The notes below the pieces were generated by a model that saw only the letters and a program-made list of their open reading frames with translations, ran no database searches and was not told where the DNA came from. The translations under genes and the position numbers were made by a program. Positions 1 through 7,376 of a DNA stretch of 7,820 bases are shown one piece after another. The DNA is from Clostridia bacterium (GTDB lineage: Bacteria; Bacillota_A; Clostridia; Christensenellales; Aristaeellaceae): assembly GCA_009783365.1 (NCBI GenBank), contig WRHG01000082.1:1-7820 (forward strand), written 5' to 3'. Position 1 is the stretch's first letter. Each line of letters opens with the position of its first letter.

Positions 1-1030
1 CATACTTGGTCGTATCCAGCATGATTTTGCCAAGCGGTGCGATACGCTGGATGGCAGTGGGCAAAAGCATATCGGGCTGCGCATCCAGCTTTGCGAGCAT
101 GGTTTGCCCGACGGATAGCGTAAGAATGTCCAGCTCATCCACATCGACCACACATTCAAGGTTCGCAAGCGACTCGGCCGTAAGCAGCAATTGTCCTTTC
201 ACCACTTGCTGACCGGGCTGTACATACACCACGGTCAGCACACAATCCTCCGGCGCCGTAACATGCCTTTCACCGGCATTTTCATAACGCGCGTCGGAAG
301 CATCCAGCAGGTAAAGGGTTTCTCCGCGCGAAACGGTTTGACCCTCCTGAACCAGTATGCCTGATACGATACCCTGGGCGGCAATGGGGATCGGCGGTAC
401 GCGGCGAACCTTTCCCCTGCCCACTCTGTCCCTGTCCTTATATTCATTCCCCGTACCCCGGTAAATGCGTACCGTCTCTTCGATATCAAATGCCCCCGCC
501 GGAAATTCCACCACAAACGCGGAGCCGGCAACGGAAACGACACGCCCCTCCGCTTCCTTTTTGTTCTTGCTGCCGCTTTTATTATTATAGCCACGCACTT
601 CTTCTCCCACACGGATATCGCGATTGTCCGCGTCGTTATAGGCTGTGAATATGGTGGTGCTGAGCCACTGAACGTCCTCGCGCTCCAGATAGCACAGAGC
701 GCCGTATTCCCTTACAACATTCTCGGCGGAATCGCCGATTTTGGCATGCTGAATGCGGATCACGCCGTCGTAAGGCGCAGGTACGTCCATTGGCCGCACC
801 TGCATCAGCACTTCGTCACGCTGGATCGTATCGCCCGCCGAAAGGGTAAAGGCTTCCATTTGTCCGCCCATCGGGGCATACAAGTATACGGTTTCGCTAG
901 CCTGTACGGTTCCCTTGGCCCATTTTTCGCCGACGGGCGGATTATCAAACCCTCCCTCCTCCCCTGCTGCCAGCGGCGTGAACAGGTACGCGCAAAGCGT
1001 TATCAGCAGTATACTGCGAACTGTTTTCAT
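1..1030 (-). CDS. HlyD/MacA-like efflux adaptor protein (partial, C-terminus beyond window)
   Basis: The frame is open from ATG at 1030 to the window edge: 343 codons with no stop, so the C-terminus is missing. Residues 1-23 (MKTVRSILLITLCAYLFTPL then AAG) look like a Sec signal peptide with no lipobox cysteine, so the product is probably secreted and tethered outside the membrane. Two biotinyl-lipoyl-like modules can be read. The first is about residues 41-100 (APMGGQMEAF, GDTIQRDEVL, APYDGVI). The second is about 217-285 (GIVSGILVQEGQTVSRGETL, then TAPEDCVLTVVYVQPGQQV). From about 292 (VVDVDELDILTLSVGQ) it resembles the beta-barrel of membrane fusion proteins. No long coiled-coil hairpin separates the modules, unlike classical MacA. 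AGGAGG six bases upstream overlaps the stop of the FtsX permease, so the two are translationally coupled. Role as the adaptor of the adjacent ABC pump is inferred from domains and position. Confidence 0.85.
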   Translation of the reverse strand, partial: MKTVRSILLITLCAYLFTPLAAGEEGGFDNPPVGEKWAKGTVQASETVYLYAPMGGQMEAFTLSAGDTIQRDEVLMQVRPMDVPAPYDGVIRIQHAKIGDSAENVVREYGALCYLEREDVQWLSTTIFTAYNDADNRDIRVGEEVRGYNNKSGSKNKKEAEGRVVSVAGSAFVVEFPAGAFDIEETVRIYRGTGNEYKDRDRVGRGKVRRVPPIPIAAQGIVSGILVQEGQTVSRGETLYLLDASDARYENAGERHVTAPEDCVLTVVYVQPGQQVVKGQLLLTAESLANLECVVDVDELDILTLSVGQTMLAKLDAQPDMLLPTAIQRIAPLGKIMLDTTKY

Positions 1031-1036
1031 TAGTTG

Positions 1037-1042
1037 CCTCCT
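1037..1042 (-). promoter_or_regulatory. Ribosome binding site AGGAGG of the adaptor gene
   Basis: AGGAGG lies six bases before the adaptor ATG at 1030, and its first two bases are the end of the permease TAG stop (1043-1041). It fixes the adaptor start and implies that ribosomes finishing the permease can reinitiate on the adaptor. Confidence 0.85.
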
Positions 1043-3380
1043 ATTCAACGCTTTTCAGCGCTTCTACCATGTCTACCTTCTTAAACTTTCCGCCAATGAT
1101 ATAATTGACCATTTGTGCGAAAATCACCGCAAGAACGGGCGTATAAATCCAGCTCGCCGGCGCTATATATGGAATGAACTCCAGGGTGTTGGGCAACCCC
1201 GCGTGCAAAACCCACCCGTGCAAATGCGGCCCAAACAACAGGCCGAACGGAACGCTCAAGGCGACAATAATCGTATTTTCACGTAAAATAACACGCTTGT
1301 TTTCCCGGGGATAAAAACCCAATACCATCAGCGTTGCCAATTCCCGCTGCCGCTCAAAAAAGTTAATCTGCGCCAGCGTGTAAAGAACCACCAGCGCCAA
1401 CGCGCCCGAAAACAGTACCATCAGTATGACCAGCAGATCCATAACCTGCGTAATGGTTCCGTTGTATGCTCTTTCTTCATCAAGGGTGCGCACCGTGTTT
1501 ACGCCGTCCATATTGTCAAGCGCCCGGGGATTGAGCTCCGGGCCACATAGCATCAACACCGTCGGCGAATAGGGAAGGACGTCCAAGTAACGGTACGCGA
1601 GGCGGCTTAAGTACAGCCCTTGGCCAAGCTGCATCGTAATCGTCCCCTCCACCTGAATATTGGCGGTTTTCCCGTTTGCCGCCCGAAGCAGAACCGTATC
1701 GCCAGGTTTCAACCCGGTCTCCTCGCCAAACTTTTCGGTTATCAGCGCGCCATACATCGGCATTTTCACCGGGTTTTGACCTGCGTCCTCAACGCGGACC
1801 ATGGCAGGTTCGTTTTCCAGGACGAAGAGACGCTTGCTTTGCCAGCCGCCGGCGAGCCACACCTCTATGCCGGTTTCCATCATACCCTCCATTTCCCTTG
1901 CGTTTGCTCGCTTTCGAAGGGCGTCCAAGTACCCGTCCGAGAGCTGCGCCTTGTTAAGCGTGACGCGCAGACCGTAGCGCATGGTATATCCGTAATGGTT
2001 TTCGAGCACATATTTTACCGAATCGCGCAATCCAAAACCGGTCAGCAGAAGCGTCGTGCATCCCACCACGCCTACTACGCCTATGATAACGCGGGGAATA
2101 TTTCGCAGTATATTCCGCACGACCATCTTGCCGCTGAATGATACATGCCTCCACAGAAAAGGGATGCCCTCCAGAAACACGCGGCGTCCCATGGCCGGAG
2201 GCCTTGGGCGGAGCAGCGCGGAAGGTGATTCGCGCAGCGAACGCCTGCAGCTGAGAAAGCTGGCCCCGGTAGCGATCGTTACTGTAAGCGCGCTGACCGC
2301 CGCGCTCATAACCGGGTCTACATAAGGCTTCACACCAGGCAGCACATACACGTGGCCCAGCATATTAATGACCGTGCGGCCGAGAAAAAGATCCGCCATC
2401 AATAGCCCCAGCGCGGAACCCAACACCGCGATCCAAAGGCCGTAACTGGTATAATGCCAGATAAGGGTTCCGCTCCCATATCCCTGAGAGCGCAGCGTAC
2501 CGATCTGCTGGCGCTGGTTATCCACCAGGCGCTTCATCGTACTCCAGGTGATCAGCGCCGCCACGAAAAAAAACACAGCAGGAAACACTTGCCCCAGCGC
2601 ATGTACCTGTTCCACCTCCTCCACAGCCATGCGCACGCCTATGATGTCCTCGCGAAGCGTCACTTTTTTCTGCGCATCGTCAACCAATGCTTCAACAGCT
2701 TCCTTGATCAGCCTGACATCGGCTCCCGGCGCGGCCAAAACCGACGTGCCGGTATACGGAAACATGGCCAGCGTGCCTTCGGATACGGTAGCATAGCCAA
2801 AACGCGCCGCATCGGTCTGCATGCTTGTACCGTCGCTGTAAACGACGTATTCGGCCTGATATCCAATCCCCGCGATCAATAGTTCCAGCGGCATTCCCAG
2901 CAAGTCCAGAACCAACCGGTCTCCGATTGCAAGGCTATGGGTGTTGGCAAAGGCCTCCGCCAGGATACATTGGTTCTTTACGCCCCGTGTTAAGGCGCCT
3001 CCCGCTGCCAGCATGGGCCGGTTGATGCGCGCGTCCTCGTCGCTCATAAACAAATCAAGCTCCGGTTCGCCGGGCAGATTCTTTACCGTAGCGCGGCCTG
3101 TGACCCGCCGCTGGGCGTCCAACACCCCGGGAATTCGGGATATTTCACCCGCCTGGCGGCCGCTGATTTCACCCGCGATCCAAAGGTCAGCCAAGTTGCA
3201 GGCGGCAAACTGTTCATCCAGGCATCTCTGCATACCCATCGCGCTGCCGTTAATGCCGCAGTACAGCGTTACCGAAAGCATGCAAATAACGAGTACTGCC
3301 ATAAAGGACTTCCAGCCGGAAAGGATGTCCCGCAGCAACTTTTTGTTCAGCATATTGCCGCGCTTTTTATGCCTTACCAC
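1041..3380 (-). CDS. ABC transporter permease with two FtsX-type halves
   Basis: This 779-residue membrane protein has eight predicted transmembrane segments in two 1+3 sets: about 25-45, 262-281, 309-334 and 357-377, then 429-449, 646-669, 702-720 and 743-762. A large extracytoplasmic domain follows the first helix of each set (about 46-260 and 450-645). The FtsX signature after the second helix of each half is visible: NQRQQIGTLRSQGYG at 288-302 and ERQRELATLMVLGFYPRE at 676-693. The end, KKVDMVEALKSVE, is typical of Gram-positive members. The start is GTG at 3380, because GGAGG lies seven bases upstream; ATG at 3353 has no good ribosome binding site. The gene overlaps the ATPase end by 7 bp. 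MacB-like systems of this class use ATP to drive extracytoplasmic conformational changes rather than a classical channel. The substrate (drug, peptide or lipid) cannot be read from the sequence. Confidence 0.92.
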   Translation of the reverse strand: MVRHKKRGNMLNKKLLRDILSGWKSFMAVLVICMLSVTLYCGINGSAMGMQRCLDEQFAACNLADLWIAGEISGRQAGEISRIPGVLDAQRRVTGRATVKNLPGEPELDLFMSDEDARINRPMLAAGGALTRGVKNQCILAEAFANTHSLAIGDRLVLDLLGMPLELLIAGIGYQAEYVVYSDGTSMQTDAARFGYATVSEGTLAMFPYTGTSVLAAPGADVRLIKEAVEALVDDAQKKVTLREDIIGVRMAVEEVEQVHALGQVFPAVFFFVAALITWSTMKRLVDNQRQQIGTLRSQGYGSGTLIWHYTSYGLWIAVLGSALGLLMADLFLGRTVINMLGHVYVLPGVKPYVDPVMSAAVSALTVTIATGASFLSCRRSLRESPSALLRPRPPAMGRRVFLEGIPFLWRHVSFSGKMVVRNILRNIPRVIIGVVGVVGCTTLLLTGFGLRDSVKYVLENHYGYTMRYGLRVTLNKAQLSDGYLDALRKRANAREMEGMMETGIEVWLAGGWQSKRLFVLENEPAMVRVEDAGQNPVKMPMYGALITEKFGEETGLKPGDTVLLRAANGKTANIQVEGTITMQLGQGLYLSRLAYRYLDVLPYSPTVLMLCGPELNPRALDNMDGVNTVRTLDEERAYNGTITQVMDLLVILMVLFSGALALVVLYTLAQINFFERQRELATLMVLGFYPRENKRVILRENTIIVALSVPFGLLFGPHLHGWVLHAGLPNTLEFIPYIAPASWIYTPVLAVIFAQMVNYIIGGKFKKVDMVEALKSVE

Positions 3381-4075
3381 ACGATTTCCTCCATGGGCCT
3401 TGGAGCCGCGTTTTCGATGATTTCACTGATTCGTCCGCTTTTCATACGAATGACAGACTGGGCGGCCGGCACGATCGCCGCGTTATGGGTGATGATCATT
3501 ACGGTTTTCCCCGTATCGTAACATACATCCCGCAATAGCCCAAGCACCATTCGTCCCGTTTCGCTGTCCAACGCGCCGGTTGGTTCGTCACACAACAGTA
3601 ATCCGGGGTTTTTGCAGAGTGCCCTGGCTATCGCAACCCGCTGCTGCTCTCCCCCTGATAACTGCGCCGGAAAGTTGTTCATCCTCTCGCCCAAGCCAAC
3701 CCGCTCCAGCGTCTCCGCCGGGTCCAGCGCATTGCGCCCCACTTGCCGCGCCAGCTCTACGTTCTCCAGCGCGGTTAAATTCGGCATTAAATTATAAAAC
3801 TGAAATACAAACCCTACCTCGTCGCGGCGATATTGGTTCAGCTTCCTGTCGTTTAGCGGCACAATATCGCAGCCGTCGACTAAAATTCGGCCTGCGGTTG
3901 CGCGGTCCATACCGCCAAGCAGGTTGAGAACCGTGGTTTTTCCGGCGCCGCTGGGGCCGAGCACCGCCACAAAAGCTCCGTCCCGCACGGTGAAACTGGC
4001 TTCCTTTACGGCGTCGATCCGCACTTCTCCCATCTGATAGGTCTTGTAAACATTTTCAAATACGATATCCGCCAT
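3374..4075 (-). CDS. ABC transporter ATP-binding protein, LolD/MacB type
   Basis: This complete 233-residue cytoplasmic nucleotide-binding subunit has all expected motifs: Walker [10 protein letters not shown] at 40-48, Q-loop glutamine 92 ([17 protein letters not shown]), signature LSGGEQQR at 139-146, Walker [13 protein letters not shown] at 159-170 with catalytic Glu164, and H-loop His197 (THN). The Q-loop and signature wording ([23 protein letters not shown]) and the length are those of the LolD/MacB/FtsE subfamily that pairs with FtsX-type permeases, which matches the next gene. ATG at 4075 lies 2 nt after the TetR stop, with AAGGAG five bases upstream inside the last TetR codons. Its last codons carry the ribosome binding site of the permease and overlap that gene by 7 bp. 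It is expected to power the downstream permease and adaptor. Confidence 0.95.
   Translation of the reverse strand: MADIVFENVYKTYQMGEVRIDAVKEASFTVRDGAFVAVLGPSGAGKTTVLNLLGGMDRATAGRILVDGCDIVPLNDRKLNQYRRDEVGFVFQFYNLMPNLTALENVELARQVGRNALDPAETLERVGLGERMNNFPAQLSGGEQQRVAIARALCKNPGLLLCDEPTGALDSETGRMVLGLLRDVCYDTGKTVMIITHNAAIVPAAQSVIRMKSGRISEIIENAAPRPMEEIVW
3388..3392 (-). promoter_or_regulatory. Ribosome binding site that sets the GTG start of the FtsX permease
   Basis: GGAGG lies seven bases before GTG at 3380, inside the last codons of the ATPase gene. ATG at 3353 is preceded only by a poor match, so the GTG start is preferred and the two genes overlap. Confidence 0.75.
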
Positions 4076-4077
4076 GA

Positions 4078-4680
4078 CTACTCCTTTACAGCCGGAATGA
4101 GCGCGCCTTCAGGCATCGCGAGGATGCGCTCCACGAAGTTCTGCAATAGGGTGATGATCTCTTCGGCGGCAGGCATTTCGGCGCCCAGGCACACGCCGAT
4201 AAAGCCAGAAAGAATGAAGCGGGCCGTATACTCAGGATATGCCACATGAAAGTCACCGCTCCGCCTGCCATCGGTGAGCAGCTGCGTAAGATAGGGCATA
4301 AGCAGGCGGCGTGTCTGCTGTTCAAACAAAGCGTGCAACTGTGTGCTGATGGCCGGCAGGCGCAGCGCGTCATAACAGTGCATCAGGAAATTTGTAATGA
4401 CCGAAAAGGCCTCGCGTATACGCTCTATTGGCGGCGTTTCTTGCGCGGCAATAATCTGAGCGATATGCTGCAAAAGCTGTTCGCCCATTTGCTCAAGCAC
4501 GGCAAACAGCACGTCTTCCTTGCTCTTAAAATAATAGTAGAACAACCCTTGCGCCACGCCTTGGGTTCGTACGATATCATGCACGGTCGTCTGTTCGTAT
4601 CCGTTTTGTTGAAAGAGTTCACAGGCGGTTTGTATCATTTCTTGCCGCCGGACCTCCCGCGCTTTGCTGATACGAGCCAC
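4078..4680 (-). CDS. TetR-family transcriptional regulator, first gene of the efflux operon
   Basis: The 200-residue protein starting at GTG 4680 fits the usual TetR length. The N-terminal DNA-binding domain is clear: RRQEMIQTACELFQQNGYEQ at about 11-30, then TTVHDIVRTQGVAQGLFYYY (31-50) with FKSKEDVL (51-58). The remaining 140 residues form a helical ligand/dimerisation region with no family I can name. The frame stays open upstream to ATG 4803, but the extra N-terminus would translate the promoter region, whereas GTG 4680 has GGGAGG seven bases before it. The gene is co-directional with, and 2 nt from, the ATPase. An inverted repeat overlaps the promoter just upstream. The likely role is autorepression of this operon, relieved by a small molecule, perhaps the pump substrate; that part is inference. 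Confidence 0.93.
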   Translation of the reverse strand: MARISKAREVRRQEMIQTACELFQQNGYEQTTVHDIVRTQGVAQGLFYYYFKSKEDVLFAVLEQMGEQLLQHIAQIIAAQETPPIERIREAFSVITNFLMHCYDALRLPAISTQLHALFEQQTRRLLMPYLTQLLTDGRRSGDFHVAYPEYTARFILSGFIGVCLGAEMPAAEEIITLLQNFVERILAMPEGALIPAVKE

Positions 4681-4687
4681 ATCAACA

Positions 4688-4693
4688 CCTCCC
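4688..4693 (-). promoter_or_regulatory. Ribosome binding site that sets the TetR GTG start
   Basis: GGGAGG is followed by seven bases and then GTG at 4680. This site argues for the 200-residue TetR product and against a start at 4803, which would read through the -35 and -10 boxes. Confidence 0.8.
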
Positions 4694-4714
4694 AGGCATA
4701 TCAACAATATAGTC

Positions 4715-4734
4715 CAGTTTATAATAATAAACTG
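4715..4734. promoter_or_regulatory. Inverted repeat, probable TetR operator
   Basis: CAGTTTAT and ATAAACTG form perfect 8-bp arms around a 4-bp centre (TATT). On the left-hand side of the plus strand the symmetry extends imperfectly (AGT, one extra C, then the arm; the other arm is followed by ACT). The repeat covers the whole -10 box and most of the promoter spacer, so a bound dimer would block RNA polymerase. Its size and position match operators of autoregulated TetR proteins. That the TetR at 4078-4680 is the binder is inferred from adjacency. Confidence 0.72.
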
Positions 4735-4745
4735 ACTGATGTCAA
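4718..4745 (-). promoter_or_regulatory. Sigma-A-type promoter of the TetR/efflux operon
   Basis: The -35 box TTGACA (4745-4740) is a perfect consensus. A 16-bp spacer leads to TATAAA (4723-4718), five of six matches to the -10 consensus. Transcription would begin near 4711, giving a leader of about 30 nt before GTG 4680. The spacing is one base short of the 17-bp optimum. No other promoter is visible in the tightly packed genes downstream, so this one probably serves all four genes. Confidence 0.8.
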
Positions 4746-4774
4746 TCACTATATCCCTGCCGAGTGTGTCGAAT

Positions 4775-5788
4775 TCATTTCCACGACTTGTACAAACCGG
4801 CAATCACCTGCTCTATCGGCGCTTTTCGGATTTCCATATCCTTAACGCCCTCAAAATCGGACAATTGCTTAAGCATCTGTTTCACCGGTTTTTGGGTCAC
4901 ATCGGCCTCAAACAGAAAAATGCCGTTTTCAGCGCTGATAAGCTTGGCATCACGAAGCGCCGGCACAGACCCGGCCTCCATGGTTACCATGAATCTGGTC
5001 AGATTTCCGGTGATATCCCGCAAGCCGGCAAAACTGCCGTCATAGGCGATCCTGCCGTTGGAAATCATCAGAATGCGCTGCGCCATTTCTTCAAGATCAT
5101 CCATGTCGTGACTTGTGACAATGATGGTAACGCCCCTCTCACGGTTGATCTTTTTAAGGAACTCGATCATTTGCCGCTTCGCAACAACGTCAAGTCCGAG
5201 GGTAGGCTCATCCAGCAGAATTAGCGTGGGATCATGCAGCAGCAGCATGGCAAGGTCCGCCCTCATCCGTTGCCCCAGGGACAGTTCACGCGCAAAGGTT
5301 TTCAGCAAGTCCCCAATATCAAGCAATTCTACCGTCATTGACAGATTCTTGCGGTAAACCGCGTCCGGGATATCCCAAACAATCTTTTTCCACTCGAAGC
5401 TTTGAATGACCGGATGATCCCACCAGAGTTCCGTACGGTTGCCGAACAGTACTCCCAAGTGCTTCATAAGGACGCGGCGTTCCTTTTGCGGGGATAAGTC
5501 CAGGACAGAAATTTCACCGGAAGTTGGCAGCAACATACCGGAAAGCAGTTTCATCGTCGTACTTTTTCCCGCGCCGTTGGGCCCGGCATAGGCGACGAAT
5601 TCTCCCCTCTTGATGTTAAAAGACACATTCTCCAGCGCGCATATATCCCGTTTTTCCGGCTTAAGCAGATTTTGCAGGATTCCTTTTCCCGTATTGTCAC
5701 GCTGCCACTGGGAAAACACCTTTGTAACGCCGCTTACACTAACGGCGGAAACCGTGTGAGACATATCTGTTAGCGCCTTTTTGGGCAT
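4775..5788 (-). CDS. ABC-2-type exporter ATP-binding protein (partner of ABC_tran_6-like permeases)
   Basis: This complete 337-residue ATPase has Walker A GPNGAGKST at 69-77, signature ELSLGQRMR at 168-176 (LSLGQ in place of LSGGQ), Walker B TLILLDEPTLGLD at 188-200 with Glu194, and H-loop His227 (SHD). The segment GNRTELWWDHPV at 116-127 is characteristic of ATPases that pair with two ABC_tran_6 permeases. The usual Q-loop glutamine position appears to be Asn117. After the core comes a C-terminal domain of about 85 residues ending MEIRKAPIEQVIAGLY, as in many ABC-2 exporters. The start at 5788 has GAGG 4 nt and AAAGGA 10 nt upstream; ATG 5764 is a weaker alternative. With the 5788 start it overlaps the permease gene by 50 bp. 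It probably energises export by the two upstream permeases. Substrate unknown. Confidence 0.92.
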   Translation of the reverse strand: MPKKALTDMSHTVSAVSVSGVTKVFSQWQRDNTGKGILQNLLKPEKRDICALENVSFNIKRGEFVAYAGPNGAGKSTTMKLLSGMLLPTSGEISVLDLSPQKERRVLMKHLGVLFGNRTELWWDHPVIQSFEWKKIVWDIPDAVYRKNLSMTVELLDIGDLLKTFARELSLGQRMRADLAMLLLHDPTLILLDEPTLGLDVVAKRQMIEFLKKINRERGVTIIVTSHDMDDLEEMAQRILMISNGRIAYDGSFAGLRDITGNLTRFMVTMEAGSVPALRDAKLISAENGIFLFEADVTQKPVKQMLKQLSDFEGVKDMEIRKAPIEQVIAGLYKSWK

Positions 5789-6587
5789 AATGCCTCAATC
5801 CTTTCCTGAAAAGATAACCTGCCGCAAGGGACAGGAACAGCGCAAAAACCATTGGATAGCCGCCAGTCAGGCCAAGCGGCGGCTTGCCCAAAAGGCACAT
5901 GGACGGAAACCATGCCATCAACCCTTCCGGCAGTATGGTTACCAAGGGAATTTGCAGGAAAACCGGCATTCCGGACAAGGGGAACGTGCTTAGAAACCAT
6001 GTATCGTCAATAGCCGTGCTGGAGATTTCCTCGGCAGCCACCGGCGCGTAAAACGCCATGCTTGAAACAAGGTAGGACCGCGCGGCGATGATGATCGTCG
6101 TGGTAATCAGGTAGGCGGCCAGCGAAAGGATCCACCAGAACGTGATTTGCAGGCTCAGCCGCCCGGCGGCGACGGCCATCATCAAGATACCAACGGCAAA
6201 ATTGCTTCCTCCCGTAAACGGCGCAAAGCCGCAAGTGAGCAACTGTATTCCCAGGGGCAGCGGCTGAACCCGAAAATGCTCAAGCTGACCGCGGCCTATA
6301 ATCCTGCTGATGTGGATGTTATTCCCCGCCCCGAACGTGATGAAAACACCCGTGACCATTGTAGAATAAGCCATCATAAACAACACTTCACCGGCGCTCA
6401 TTCCGCCGATTCCGCCAAAGCGCGTTGCTATAAGAAAAACGCCTGATACCGTGGAGATGTTTGAAATAACATCGACGCTCATGACAATCAGGGCGACCCT
6501 GGTGTCACGCAGCAGCCACGCCAAGTCCATTTTTGCCGATATGGCAAGCAGCCGCCCGATGCGCTTAAGGGTTATCTTATCCGCCAT
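5739..6587 (-). CDS. ABC-2-type exporter permease, second subunit (ABC_tran_6-like)
   Basis: This 282-residue integral membrane protein has about six hydrophobic segments, near residues 32-55, 68-87, 124-142, 147-170, 208-222 and 244-262. After the second segment comes a cytoplasmic stretch GRGQLEHFRVQPLPLGIQL (98-116). It resembles the G-x-L...RPL motif seen at the same place in ABC_tran_6 permeases, although RP has become QP. ATG 6587 overlaps the end of the preceding permease by 11 bp; a GGAAGGA stretch lies about ten bases upstream. The following ATPase gene begins inside it. Two different permeases plus one ATPase is the standard composition of this family. Family assignment rests on motif memory and architecture, not on a search. 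Confidence 0.85.
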   Translation of the reverse strand: MADKITLKRIGRLLAISAKMDLAWLLRDTRVALIVMSVDVISNISTVSGVFLIATRFGGIGGMSAGEVLFMMAYSTMVTGVFITFGAGNNIHISRIIGRGQLEHFRVQPLPLGIQLLTCGFAPFTGGSNFAVGILMMAVAAGRLSLQITFWWILSLAAYLITTTIIIAARSYLVSSMAFYAPVAAEEISSTAIDDTWFLSTFPLSGMPVFLQIPLVTILPEGLMAWFPSMCLLGKPPLGLTGGYPMVFALFLSLAAGYLFRKGLRHYAQKGANRYVSHGFRR

Positions 6588-7344
6588 AGCTTACCATTCC
6601 TTCCTGTGATTTTTTGTACACAAGCAATGCGGCCGGCCATAGGATGAGGTTCCAAAGGACCTGAAGCGTGATCGTCCGGCCGATGTCCGCCGCGCCCGAT
6701 AATATGGATAGGGGGGCTCCGCCAAGGCAGGCGAAGGGCTGATACGACATCACCTCCGCTATTCCAAAGGGCAGCAGCCTGATGGGAATGACAGTCCCTG
6801 AAAACAGCGATACGACGGCTAAACGGATACGCCCCACAAGCCAGTTCATATTCCGCAGCCGGATCGTCAGGCAGGCGAACAGACAATCCACGGCAAAGCC
6901 CAGCGTGACGCAAAGCAGCAGACTTACGGCGAATAGCGGCGAGGCCGGAATGAGATTCACGCCAAACAGCGGCGCGATGAACGCCATTGGCACGGAAAAC
7001 AACGCAAACATTGGCATCCAGCCGCCTATCGTAATCGCGGCAAGCTGCCCAAGCACCGAAAGCGGGCGGCCATACAGCTTGAGCAGCACGCCTTCGGAAA
7101 GCCATCCCGTCGCGGGCGTTTTCACAGCCAACTGATCGCTAAGCAACGCGCTGGCGTAGGTATAAGAAAGCATTTGATCAAGGCTCATGCCGACCCGCGC
7201 GCCAGAGGACATCACCGCTCTCCATAGGTAAAGAAGCGGAATGAGCGTAAAAATTTTGATGAGCATATCGGGCAGCAGGTAAGCGATCCCGCCGTTTGTC
7301 TTTTCCAGAGCGGACAGACAGGCGGTTTTTATATATTTATTCAT
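6577..7344 (-). CDS. ABC-2-type exporter permease, first subunit (ABC_tran_6-like)
   Basis: This 255-residue membrane protein is the first gene of the three-gene exporter cassette. Hydrophobic segments lie near residues 27-44, 97-122, 134-159, 168-193 and 225-244, and a weaker one may lie near 55-72. The motif WLSEGVLLKLYGRPLSVLGQ at 81-100 matches the GxLxxxLxRPL pattern that follows the second helix in ABC_tran_6 permeases, and the corresponding motif is also present in its neighbour. ATG 7344 is preceded by AAGGAG with a 10-base spacer. Some homologues of this family have been implicated in methyl viologen export in cyanobacteria; that does not establish the substrate here. Only 16 nt separate its ribosome binding site from an intrinsic terminator, so expression may depend on read-through. 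Confidence 0.87.
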   Translation of the reverse strand: MNKYIKTACLSALEKTNGGIAYLLPDMLIKIFTLIPLLYLWRAVMSSGARVGMSLDQMLSYTYASALLSDQLAVKTPATGWLSEGVLLKLYGRPLSVLGQLAAITIGGWMPMFALFSVPMAFIAPLFGVNLIPASPLFAVSLLLCVTLGFAVDCLFACLTIRLRNMNWLVGRIRLAVVSLFSGTVIPIRLLPFGIAEVMSYQPFACLGGAPLSILSGAADIGRTITLQVLWNLILWPAALLVYKKSQEGMVSYGG

Positions 7345-7354
7345 ATGCGTTATA

Positions 7355-7360
7355 CTCCTT
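7355..7360 (-). promoter_or_regulatory. Ribosome binding site of the first exporter permease
   Basis: AAGGAG lies ten bases before ATG 7344. The 16 nt between it and the terminator U-tract leave no room for a separate complete promoter downstream of that terminator, so any promoter for the exporter cassette must lie upstream of or within the hairpin region. Confidence 0.75.
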
Positions 7361-7376
7361 GTATCAATAGACGCGT

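Noticed and set aside
235..612. Minus-strand 125-codon frame
   Set aside because: It lies out of frame within the continuous adaptor reading frame, which has a signal peptide and lipoyl motifs; its arginine-rich composition is typical of a shadow frame.
1620..2141. Plus-strand open frames opposite the FtsX permease and other genes
   Set aside because: They are antisense to well-supported genes, have no ribosome binding sites of note and encode low-complexity Arg/Pro/Ser-rich peptides.
4681..4803. Longer TetR start at ATG 4803 (241 residues)
   Set aside because: The added 41 residues would be translated from the promoter and operator, while GTG 4680 has a good ribosome binding site and gives a normal TetR N-terminus.
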